From Bifidobacterium platyrrhinorum (GTDB lineage Bacteria; Actinomycetota; Actinomycetes; Actinomycetales; Bifidobacteriaceae): DNA of 64,000 nt. The position numbers were made by a program, and so were the translations under genes. The notes under the pieces were generated by a model. That model was not told where the DNA came from. It was given only the letters and a program-made list of their open reading frames with translations, and made no database searches. The stretch covers positions 327,254 through 391,253 of the forward strand of contig NZ_WHZV01000001.1 in the NCBI RefSeq assembly GCF_010667645.1. Direction: 5' to 3'. Of this stretch, positions 1-7,047 are shown in pieces. The stretch's first letter is position 1. Each line of letters starts with the position of its first letter.

Positions 1-88
1 CGCCCGCGGCTTCGTCATCGACAAGGCCCCCACCTATGAGGGCCGCTGGTCCGACCACGCGCCGCTGAGCATCCGCTACGACGTGTGA
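1..88 (+). CDS. Exonuclease III-like endonuclease, C-terminal fragment
   Basis: Only the last 28 codons are in the window; the frame enters at base 2 and stops with TGA at 86-88. The tail carries the SDHAPL motif near its end, the conserved Asp-His pair that closes the active site of the exonuclease III / endonuclease-exonuclease-phosphatase family, where the His acts in phosphodiester hydrolysis. Members of this family remove AP sites and 3' blocks during base excision repair. The assignment rests on this short motif alone, so a different EEP-fold hydrolase is possible. Confidence 0.6.
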   Translation, partial: ARGFVIDKAPTYEGRWSDHAPLSIRYDV

Positions 89-236
89 GACGTATGGGAC
101 GTGCGGAGCGTGCGAGGGGACGGCGGGCCGGCCACGCCTCGGGCGCCGGCCGGCGCACGTGGCGCTCACAGGCAAACGCAAGGCCGGGTGCTAGGCTTTT
201 GAGGGTTGCAACCGTAAGCACATGAAACGAGGAACC

Positions 237-1106
237 ATGGGACTGTTCGGATTCGGCAAGAAGAAGGACAAGGCCGAGGCGAAGCCCGCCGAGGTCCAGG
301 ACGAGGACGCCAAGGCGGCCGCCGCCGCGAACGCCGCCGCCAAGGCGGACAGCGAGACCGCGGAGGAGACCGCGGCCGCCGCGCTGCCCGAGGCCAGCTC
401 CGAATACGAGGGCCGCGGCGAGGAACGCGGCCCGTGGGACGTGAACGACGAGGACGTGCCCGACTACGACGACTACCTCGATCTGGGCGCCTACTACCTG
501 CCGTTCATGCAGCACATCGAGCTGCGCATCAAGGCGAACCGCGCCACCCGAGCCATCCTCGGCTCCACCATCACGTACGGGAACTCCAGCCTGGAGATCG
601 AGGCGTACGCCGCGCCGAAGACCCTCGGCCTGTGGGAGGACTGGCGCGAGGACTTCCTCGCCGCGAACAAAAAGGCTTCCGCGGCCGACGGCGTGTTCGG
701 CACCGAGGTGCGTCTGCCCGTCGAGGTGAAGGGCGGCAAGACCGTGATCACCCGCATCGTCGGCGTGGACGGCCCGCGTTGGATGCTGCGTGGCATCTTC
801 TCCGGCGTGGCCGCCACCGATTCGGACGCCGAGGAGACCAAGGCGCTCAACCGGTTCTTCGCCGACATCGTCGTCGAACGCGGCGAGGAGCCGCTCGCGC
901 CGCGCGACCTCATCCCCATGCACCCGCCGGTCGGCCCCGCCGAGCGCAAGGCCGCGAAGGCCTCCGCCGAAGGCGAAGGCCAGGCGGAAGGCAAGGAGCA
1001 CCTCAAGGACGTGCCCACCCGCCCGGACGGCCCGCTGAGCCAGGACCAGCAGACCGAGGTCAAGACGACCCTGTCGCGCGGCCCCATGTTCTCCGAAGTC
1101 CGCTGA
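237..1106 (+). CDS. DUF3710 domain protein
   Basis: This is a 289-residue protein of the actinobacterial DUF3710 family, whose function is unknown. It begins with a Lys-rich patch (MGLFGFGKKKDK), continues with an Ala/Glu-rich low-complexity stretch to about residue 60, and then has the conserved folded domain starting around the GPWDVNDEDVPDYDDY motif. No membrane segment is visible, so it is probably cytoplasmic. The start at 237 is preferred over the in-frame ATG at 222 because an ACGAGG ribosome site lies just before it. Its stop is followed within 2 bases by the DUF3159 gene, a pairing commonly seen in actinobacteria, so the two are very likely cotranscribed. Confidence 0.85.
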   Translation: MGLFGFGKKKDKAEAKPAEVQDEDAKAAAAANAAAKADSETAEETAAAALPEASSEYEGRGEERGPWDVNDEDVPDYDDYLDLGAYYLPFMQHIELRIKANRATRAILGSTITYGNSSLEIEAYAAPKTLGLWEDWREDFLAANKKASAADGVFGTEVRLPVEVKGGKTVITRIVGVDGPRWMLRGIFSGVAATDSDAEETKALNRFFADIVVERGEEPLAPRDLIPMHPPVGPAERKAAKASAEGEGQAEGKEHLKDVPTRPDGPLSQDQQTEVKTTLSRGPMFSEVR

Positions 1107-1108
1107 CG

Positions 1109-1846
1109 GTGTCCGACCAGAGGAAACGCACCGGCCTGGGCGCGCTCGCCACGGCCGGCGCCGACGAGGACTTCTCCGTCATCGACGCGATCGGCGGTCC
1201 GCGCGGCGTCGTCGAATCGATGCTGCCCGGCGTCGTGTTCGTCGTGCTGTTCATCGCGACGAACGACCTCAACCTCACCATCGGCGTCTCCGCGGCGCTG
1301 GCCGTCGTGCAGGTGCTCGCGCGCCTCGTGCAGCGCCAGTCGGTGATGGGCGCGGTCAGCGGCCTGATCGCCGTGGGCATCTGCCTGGTGTGGGCGTGGA
1401 AGAGCCACGAGGCCCGCAACTACTACATGCTCGGATTCATCACCAACGCCGTGTACGCGGTGCTGCTCGGCGTCTCGTTGGCGGTGCGCGTGCCCGGCCT
1501 GGGACTGGTCATCGAGTTCATCCGCCAACTGCCCACCGAACGCTTCGGCGCATGGTTCCACGGCTGGATGGACGACCGCGACCTCAAACGCGCGTACATG
1601 GCGATCACCGGCCTGTGGCTGGGGCTGTTCGTCCTGCGCCTGGCGGTGCAGGTGCCCCTGTACGTCACCGACCACGTCGCCGCCCTGGGCGTGACCCGCC
1701 TGATCATGGGCATCCCGTTCTGGGCGCTGGCCATATGGGTCAGCTATCTGGTCATCGCCACGCCGCTGCACCGGCACAAGGCGTCCGCGGCCGCACATGC
1801 CGCCGCTTCGCACGAACCGCCGGCCCCGTCCCCATCCGCCGGCTGA
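1109..1846 (+). CDS. DUF3159 integral membrane protein
   Basis: This 245-residue membrane protein starts with GTG at 1109, two bases after the DUF3710 stop. Translation is therefore probably coupled. The first 35 residues are cytoplasmic, followed by about five or six hydrophobic segments with short loops; the FGAWFHGWMDD motif lies in a central loop. This matches the DUF3159 family, actinobacterial membrane proteins of unknown function. The C-terminus is a short Ala/Pro-rich tail. No catalytic motif is recognised. Confidence 0.85.
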   Translation: MSDQRKRTGLGALATAGADEDFSVIDAIGGPRGVVESMLPGVVFVVLFIATNDLNLTIGVSAALAVVQVLARLVQRQSVMGAVSGLIAVGICLVWAWKSHEARNYYMLGFITNAVYAVLLGVSLAVRVPGLGLVIEFIRQLPTERFGAWFHGWMDDRDLKRAYMAITGLWLGLFVLRLAVQVPLYVTDHVAALGVTRLIMGIPFWALAIWVSYLVIATPLHRHKASAAAHAAASHEPPAPSPSAG

Positions 1847-1876
1847 GCCCGCAAGCCGACAAGCCGAAAGGAACCC

Positions 1877-3136
1877 ATGGAAGCTGAAGTCCGCATCGAA
1901 CGATACGCCGACCAGGGCCGTTGCGTGGCCCACATCGACGGGCGCGTCGTCTTCGTGCGGTTCGCCCTGCCCGGCGAACTCGTGCGCGTCAGGCTCGACG
2001 AACCCCACGACCGCGACGACCGGTTCTGGACCGGCGAGGTCGTCGAGGTCGTCGAACCGAGCGAGGACCGCGTCGAACCCGCATGGCCGCTCGCCGGGCC
2101 CCTCGCCATGGGCGGAGGCGTGGGAGGCGCCGACCTGGTGCATGTCTCCCTGCCCGGCCAGCTTCGATGGAAGGCCGTCACCGTCTCCGAACAGCTCGGC
2201 CGCCTCGGCCATGTCGACATCGCCGTGCCCGTCGAGCGCATGGACGGCGACGAGGAACTCGGCGGACTCAACTGGCGCACACGCATCGAGATGATCGCCG
2301 ACGAGGACGGCAGGCCGTCCATGCGCCGTCGCGGCACGCACGTGCGCGTCCCCCTCGACACGATGCCGTTGGCCACGGGAACGCTGCTCGACGTGGCGTC
2401 CTCCCGCGGCGTGTGGGACGGCGGGTTCGAACCGGGGTCGCAGATCCGCCTGTCCGTTCCCGAACCGCGCGGCGGCGAGACCCCGTCCGACGACTACGCC
2501 GTCCTCGTCGACGGCGAGCTGAAGGCCGGTTCGCGCACGCTCACCGAACGCGTCACGGTCGGCGGCATCACGTTCACCTACCATGTCGACGCGAACGGCT
2601 TCTGGCAGATCCACCGTCAGGCGCCCGTCGCCCTGGCGAACCACGTCATCGACCTGGCGCGCCGCGAACTCGACGGCCGCGACGACGCCGTCATCTGGGA
2701 CCTCTACTCCGGATCCGGCCTGTTCACGCTGCCGCTGGCCACGCTCGTCGCGGAGCGCACGCGCATGCTCAGCGTCGAGGGAGGCCGCGACGCGGTGTCC
2801 AGCCAGCAGCGCAACCTGCGCCGGCTCGGCCTGTCCGAAGTGGACGTGCGCTGCGGCGACGTGGCCAGGACGCTCGCCCGCGTACCCGCGCACCTCGGGC
2901 GTCCCGACCTCATCGTGCTCGATCCGCCGCGTGCCGGCGCCCGCGCCAAGGTCTGCCGCCAGATGGAGGCCTCCGGCGCGCGATCGATCATCTACATCGC
3001 CTGCGACCCGACCAGTCTCGCCCGCGACACCGGCACGTTGCGCGAACTCGGCTACGAGCCGGTCGACGTGCGCGCCTACGACATCTACCCGATGACCCAT
3101 CACGTCGAGACGGTCGCCCTGTTCCGCCGCGGCTGA
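1877..3136 (+). CDS. TrmA/RumA-type class I SAM-dependent RNA methyltransferase
   Basis: This 419-residue enzyme is predicted to make a 5-methyluridine-type mark in tRNA or rRNA. An N-terminal TRAM-like RNA-binding beta-barrel covers roughly residues 1-60. The C-terminal Rossmann domain has SAM motif I (DLYSGSGLF, near 275), motif IV (LDPPRAG) and the catalytic cysteine in YIACDP near the end. The Cys cluster that binds 4Fe-4S in RumA (a CPxxGxCGGC-type stretch) is replaced by a Gly-rich stretch around residues 75-90, so this looks like the cluster-free actinobacterial branch. RBS AAGGAA precedes ATG 1877. The target base cannot be read from sequence. Confidence 0.88.
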   Translation: MEAEVRIERYADQGRCVAHIDGRVVFVRFALPGELVRVRLDEPHDRDDRFWTGEVVEVVEPSEDRVEPAWPLAGPLAMGGGVGGADLVHVSLPGQLRWKAVTVSEQLGRLGHVDIAVPVERMDGDEELGGLNWRTRIEMIADEDGRPSMRRRGTHVRVPLDTMPLATGTLLDVASSRGVWDGGFEPGSQIRLSVPEPRGGETPSDDYAVLVDGELKAGSRTLTERVTVGGITFTYHVDANGFWQIHRQAPVALANHVIDLARRELDGRDDAVIWDLYSGSGLFTLPLATLVAERTRMLSVEGGRDAVSSQQRNLRRLGLSEVDVRCGDVARTLARVPAHLGRPDLIVLDPPRAGARAKVCRQMEASGARSIIYIACDPTSLARDTGTLRELGYEPVDVRAYDIYPMTHHVETVALFRRG

Positions 3137-3210
3137 ATGGCGTTGTTGACATGGGGACGCGCGGGAACACGTATATCGGAAACCGGATGATGACGACGAA
3201 GGGGATGGCC

Positions 3211-3822
3211 ATGACGACGCGACGGCCGCGCCGATGGGTGCGCATGGTCGGCGCCGTGGCATGCGTCGCGTGCTCGCTGTCGCTGGCCGCGTGCACGCCG
3301 CAGGGCGCGGCGGTCGGCGACACGCAGGATTATGCGCCGCGCGTCGCCCACACGGGCACCGTGCGCGACGACGTGGTCATCGGCCTCGTCGGGTCGAAGC
3401 AGGCCACGGCGGACGGTCCCGTGCTGGACGCGCTCTCTGACGCCGATTTGGAGACGGCGTACGTGTCGGTGAAGGACTCCGGCGGTTCCGGTTCCTCCGA
3501 GGCCGCGGCGGTCGCGGCGCACGCCCAGCAGCAGGGCGTGCGCGACATGGTCTCGCGCGTCGTGAGCCTGGTCGTCGTCGCCGACATCGATGCCACGGCC
3601 GACAAGGACGGTTGGGATTCCGCATTGAGGGACGCCCGCGAGGCCGGCATCCCCGTCGTGCTGCTTTCGCCCGTGCACGCGCCCGCCGACGCGCGTCTCT
3701 ACGCGGGCACGTTCACCGTCAACGACCGCGCCGCCGACGCCACGCCCGTGGACGACGCGGTGATGGCGGTCGTCAACGACGAACCTCACGCCCGGGAGAT
3801 CATGGTCTCCACCGTTCGGTAG
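3211..3822 (+). CDS. Secreted lipoprotein, possible sugar-binding-protein-like fold
   Basis: This is a 203-residue predicted lipoprotein. An Arg-rich start and hydrophobic helix end in a lipobox LAAC with the acylated Cys at residue 28. After the signal the pattern VVIGLVGSK, then a central VVVADID and a later GIPVVLLSP, resembles the alternating strands of periplasmic-binding-protein or LacI-like ligand-binding domains, although the protein is shorter than a full binding protein. The start at 3211 is chosen for the AAGGGG site six bases upstream; in-frame ATGs at 3187, 3190 and 3205 are alternatives. No ABC permease or ATPase lies nearby, so a transport role is unproven. Confidence 0.7.
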   Translation: MTTRRPRRWVRMVGAVACVACSLSLAACTPQGAAVGDTQDYAPRVAHTGTVRDDVVIGLVGSKQATADGPVLDALSDADLETAYVSVKDSGGSGSSEAAAVAAHAQQQGVRDMVSRVVSLVVVADIDATADKDGWDSALRDAREAGIPVVLLSPVHAPADARLYAGTFTVNDRAADATPVDDAVMAVVNDEPHAREIMVSTVR

Positions 3823-3876
3823 GGGATAGGGGAGTCGCGGCGTCGCCCGCGTGCCGTTTTCGTGCCGGCACTGGCC

Positions 3877-5202
3877 TCAAGCGATGTCAATGGCATGGCC
3901 TGGTTGCGGAAGCGTTGCGGACGGGGCCTCCCGGAAGCGCCGCGCCACGCGTATGACCGGCGGCAGCATTGCGATGGTCAGCACGAACGTCATCGCCAGG
4001 ACCATTCCCGCCGGGAAGGTGCTGTATGCCCAGCCGTATGTGACCTGTCCGAGGGGCTGGGCGCACATGCTCGTGGAGAGCGCGAGCGACATCACCTTGC
4101 CGGTCATGTCCTCGGGGCAGCCCAGCTGGACCGCCGGCACGGCGATGAGATTCGCGAGGGTGATGGCGACCATGGTCCCGCAGGTGCCCGCCGTGAGCAC
4201 CGCAAAGCGCAGATCCGCGCCCATGGGAAGGATCATGGCGAACGCCTGGGGCAGGATGGTGAGTGAGAAGGCGGCGATCGCCGTCGGGAAGCGTCGCATG
4301 GCAAGCGATTTCGCGGCCCGTCCGCCGGCGAGTGCGCCGAGCAGCCCGGACGCGCCCACGAGGCCGTATGCGAGTCCGTACGCCGTCGAGCCGAATCCCA
4401 GCACGGTCCGTACCATGTAGGGGAAGCCGACCTCCGCGTATCCCGTCACCAGGAAGTTGAGCGCGGCGCAGATCAGCACCAGGTGCAGCATGGAAGGGCG
4501 TTCGTGCGTGAGGAAGCGTCCTGCCGCGCGCAGGTCGTCCAGGGCGGAGGCGTGCCCGCCGTCGCCGCGTTCCGGTGCGCCGAGCCGGATGAAGCACTCC
4601 ACGACGGCGGCCGTGCCGAATCCCGCGATCGCGACGCCCATCATGGGCATCACGCCCACCATCGCGTAGAGCACGCCGCCGAGCATGGCCGGCACGAGCA
4701 TGCTCGTCTGGTTCACCACGTTCACCATTGCCATGGCGCGGCGCATCACGTCCTCCCCGTGGGAGCGGAACATCTGCGGCAACGCCGCTTGCACTGTGGG
4801 CGTCTCCATGGCGTCGAGCACGGCGAGCGCCACCTGCATCATGGCGATCGCCGCCAGGTTGAAGCCAGTGAACGAGAAGACCGCGGCGCAGACGAGCACC
4901 GTCGCGGCGGAGAGCGCGTCGAGCGCCACCATGACGGTCCGGCGGTTCGTGCGGTCCGCCACAACGCCGCCGAGGGGCGAGAGCAGGATCGTGGGCAGGA
5001 TGCTCGCGGTGAGGATGGAGGCGAACGCCGCCGCCGAGCCGGTCTCGTCAAGCACCCACATGGACATGGCGAACCGCAGCATGAGGTTGGCGAAGAGCGA
5101 TATGCCGAGACCTGCGACAAGCAGATGGAAGTCGCGCGTGCGTAATGGGTTGGTGGCTTGGCCCGTTTGCGGTCGGGCCGTGCATTCGGATGCGTTCGTC
5201 AT
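3877..5202 (-). CDS. MFS transporter, MefA/EntS-like exporter
   Basis: This 441-residue protein has the twelve-helix layout of the drug-export branch of the major facilitator superfamily. The loop after helix 2 carries the conserved GGVVADRTNRR signature. The overall sequence resembles macrolide or siderophore exporters of the MFS_3 type. The start at 5202 is preceded by AAGGAGA; longer in-frame starts lack such a site and would cross the operator. It lies downstream of, and in the same direction as, the TetR gene. Its own promoter carries a TetR-type palindrome, so expression is probably induced when an unknown ligand releases that repressor. Confidence 0.88.
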   Translation of the reverse strand: MTNASECTARPQTGQATNPLRTRDFHLLVAGLGISLFANLMLRFAMSMWVLDETGSAAAFASILTASILPTILLSPLGGVVADRTNRRTVMVALDALSAATVLVCAAVFSFTGFNLAAIAMMQVALAVLDAMETPTVQAALPQMFRSHGEDVMRRAMAMVNVVNQTSMLVPAMLGGVLYAMVGVMPMMGVAIAGFGTAAVVECFIRLGAPERGDGGHASALDDLRAAGRFLTHERPSMLHLVLICAALNFLVTGYAEVGFPYMVRTVLGFGSTAYGLAYGLVGASGLLGALAGGRAAKSLAMRRFPTAIAAFSLTILPQAFAMILPMGADLRFAVLTAGTCGTMVAITLANLIAVPAVQLGCPEDMTGKVMSLALSTSMCAQPLGQVTYGWAYSTFPAGMVLAMTFVLTIAMLPPVIRVARRFREAPSATLPQPGHAIDIA

Positions 5203-5243
5203 CGTGGATCTCCTTTTCCTGATTCCTGTCGGACAGCTGTTTT

Positions 5244-5262
5244 CAGACCGACCGTCGGTCTG
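5244..5262. promoter_or_regulatory. Perfect palindromic TetR operator before the MFS gene
   Basis: CAGACCGAC-C-GTCGGTCTG is a perfect 9-bp inverted repeat around one central base. It abuts a TATACA -10-like box (5261-5266, minus strand) of the MFS promoter. Its 13-bp core ACCGACCGTCGGT also occurs in front of the tetR gene (6047-6059), which points to the local TetR protein as the ligand. Confidence 0.8.
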
Positions 5263-5278
5263 TATAGGGCAATGAAAA

Positions 5279-5323
5279 GCGCCCATGCGAATGGATCGGG
5301 AACGTCCCCATTGCGTGGGCGCC
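5279..5323 (-). terminator. Imperfect hairpin between tetR and the MFS gene
   Basis: GCGCCCATGCGAATGG is matched by CCATTGCGTGGGCGC about 15 bases later, giving a long imperfect stem. It follows the tetR stop and precedes the MFS promoter, so it may terminate the tetR transcript and make the MFS gene depend on its own operator-controlled promoter. No clear U-run is present. Confidence 0.45.
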
Positions 5324-5353
5324 GTAATCGGTGGGGTATGCCTGGATGCCGGC

Positions 5354-6013
5354 CTATGCGGACGCTTCACCCTCCGGCGCCAAGGCTGTGAGGCCCTTGA
5401 CCGCCCGCGAGATGAGGGTCTCGTCGAACACCGGCACGCCGATGGCGTCGAGCATCGTGGCGAGGCAGCGGATGCGGCGCTCCATGTCGGCGCGCTCGGC
5501 GGGGTAGAAGCAGGGCATGAGCCAGTAGTTGCCGAGGAGTGAGAGCAGCTGCGCCGCCTCCTCGGGATACGTCGTGGGAATGGAGCCGTCCCGCACCCCC
5601 AGGTCGATGAGCGAGCGGAAGGACTTGGGCAGTCCCGTCGACCAGAAGCGCATGTTCGCGGTGAAGAACGCGGGATCCTTGAGCAGCGCCAGCTGGGAGC
5701 GGACGAGGTCCAGATGATCGGGGGCGTCCACGGCGGAGACGATGAGCATACGCAGTTTTTCGATCGCGCTCATGTCCTTGCGGCCGATGAGCTCGTCGAG
5801 GAGGCGTGCGGTGACGGCCCACTCGTCGGCGTTCAGTTGCTCGAGGATCGCCTCCTTCGATTTGAAATGGTGGTAGAGCCCGCCTTTGGACAGGCCCAGG
5901 TCGTTCAGGATGTCCTGGATGGACGTCTTCTCGTAGCCTTTCTCGGCGAAGAGCCTGCGCGCGGAATCGAGAATTCGCCGTTCGGTGTCCTCGTGATGCG
6001 GATGGTGCTCCAT
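5354..6013 (-). CDS. TetR family transcriptional repressor
   Basis: This 219-residue regulator has a classic TetR N-terminal helix-turn-helix at about residues 10-55 (RRLFAEKGYEKTSIQDI followed by LSKGGLYHHF). The C-terminal ligand and dimer domain is divergent and does not reveal the inducer. A strong AGGAGG site precedes the ATG. A 13-bp palindromic core lies in its own promoter and again in the downstream MFS promoter, indicating autoregulation plus control of the exporter, the usual logic of drug-efflux pairs. It is divergent in function from the aldo/keto reductase upstream, which lies on the same strand but has no such operator. Confidence 0.9.
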   Translation of the reverse strand: MEHHPHHEDTERRILDSARRLFAEKGYEKTSIQDILNDLGLSKGGLYHHFKSKEAILEQLNADEWAVTARLLDELIGRKDMSAIEKLRMLIVSAVDAPDHLDLVRSQLALLKDPAFFTANMRFWSTGLPKSFRSLIDLGVRDGSIPTTYPEEAAQLLSLLGNYWLMPCFYPAERADMERRIRCLATMLDAIGVPVFDETLISRAVKGLTALAPEGEASA

Positions 6014-6046
6014 GGCCTCCTCCTTTCGTGTTCTTCCTCAGAGCAT

Positions 6047-6059
6047 ACCGACCGTCGGT
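6047..6059. promoter_or_regulatory. TetR operator core in the tetR promoter
   Basis: ACCGACCGTCGGT repeats exactly the core of the site at 5247-5259. It overlaps a TATGCT -10-like box of the tetR promoter on the minus strand, and a further CGGTCTG half-site follows. The arrangement is expected for negative autoregulation. Confidence 0.75.
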
Positions 6060-6149
6060 CGGTCTGTCAAATGGTCAAAAAGCCGGACGAACGATTTCGC
6101 AGAGTCGGCAGACGTGCTCGCGGATCGCGGCGGCCACTGCGTCCACCGG

Positions 6150-6977
6150 TCAGAAGTCGAAATCGTCCGGGTCGGCGCCGTTGCGGCGTCCCGTGTCGAT
6201 CGCGTTGATCGCGGCCATGTCGTCGGCCGTGAGATCGAAGTCGAACACGTCGAAGTTCTGGCGGATGCGCTCGGCATGCGTGGACTTCGGCAGGACGACC
6301 ACGCCACGCTGGATGTGCCAGCGGATGACGACCTGCGCCGGCGACTTGCCGTACTTCGCGCCGATCCCGGTCAGGCGCGGGTCGGCGAGCAGCGTGCCGC
6401 CGGTGCCGCCGAGCGGGCTCCACGCCTCGACCGTGATGCCGAGGCCGCGTGCGAAGTCCACGAGCTCCTGGTTCGCGAACTGCGGCGACGATTCGATCTG
6501 GTCGGCCGCGGGCGTCACGTCGCTGTCCTTCAACAGCTCCTCGAGGTGATGGCGCTGGAAGTTGCTCACGCCGATCGCCTTCGCGCGGCCGGAGGCGTAG
6601 ATCTCCTGCAGGTCGTCCCACGCCTGCCTCCAGCCTTCGGCCGGCCAGTGGATGAGATACAGGTCGACGTAGTCGACGCCGAGGCGGTCGAGGCTTTCGG
6701 CGAACGCGTCCTTCGCGCGGTGCGCGCGGATGTCGTCGTTCCACAGCTTCGTCGTGAGGAAGATGTCCCCGCGCGGCACGCCGGAACGGCGGATGCCCTC
6801 GCCCACGGACCCCTCGTTGCCGTAGATCCTCGCCGTGTCGATGTGACGGTATCCGGCTTCGAGCGCCGCGGTGACCGCGTTCACCGTCGTGTCGCCGTCC
6901 GGAGTCTGGAACACGCCCAATCCCACCTGCGGGATGACCGTGCCGTTGTTCAATGTGATCGTCGATTGGATTGCCAT
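6150..6977 (-). CDS. Aldo/keto reductase (2,5-diketo-D-gluconate reductase-like)
   Basis: This 275-residue protein is an NADPH-dependent aldo/keto reductase with a TIM barrel. The tetrad is visible: Asp and Tyr in DTARIYGNE (about 44-52), Lys in LTTKLWN (about 75) and His in LYLIHWP (about 108). The C-terminal cofactor motif PKSTHAERIRQNFDVFDF is also present. Start 6977 has an AAGGGAAG site, and a TACAAT -10-like box lies at 7013-7018 (minus). The substrate is not predictable; relatives reduce small ketones, aldehydes or keto sugars. Confidence 0.9.
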   Translation of the reverse strand: MAIQSTITLNNGTVIPQVGLGVFQTPDGDTTVNAVTAALEAGYRHIDTARIYGNEGSVGEGIRRSGVPRGDIFLTTKLWNDDIRAHRAKDAFAESLDRLGVDYVDLYLIHWPAEGWRQAWDDLQEIYASGRAKAIGVSNFQRHHLEELLKDSDVTPAADQIESSPQFANQELVDFARGLGITVEAWSPLGGTGGTLLADPRLTGIGAKYGKSPAQVVIRWHIQRGVVVLPKSTHAERIRQNFDVFDFDLTADDMAAINAIDTGRRNGADPDDFDF

Positions 6978-7047
6978 GACGCTTCCCTTCGTCGCGATGG
7001 TGTTGACGCAACCATTGTATGGGGCGATGCACGGTAGGGTAGTGGAC

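Noticed and set aside
127-154. GCCGGCC / GGCCGGC inverted repeat after the first gene
   Set aside because: Only 7-bp arms in GC-rich DNA with a 14-base loop and no U-run; too weak to call a terminator.
494-3262. 922-codon open frame on the minus strand
   Set aside because: It is the antisense shadow of DUF3710, DUF3159 and the methyltransferase; GC-rich DNA leaves such frames open, and the translation is a His/Arg/Asp/Ala-rich sequence with no domain.
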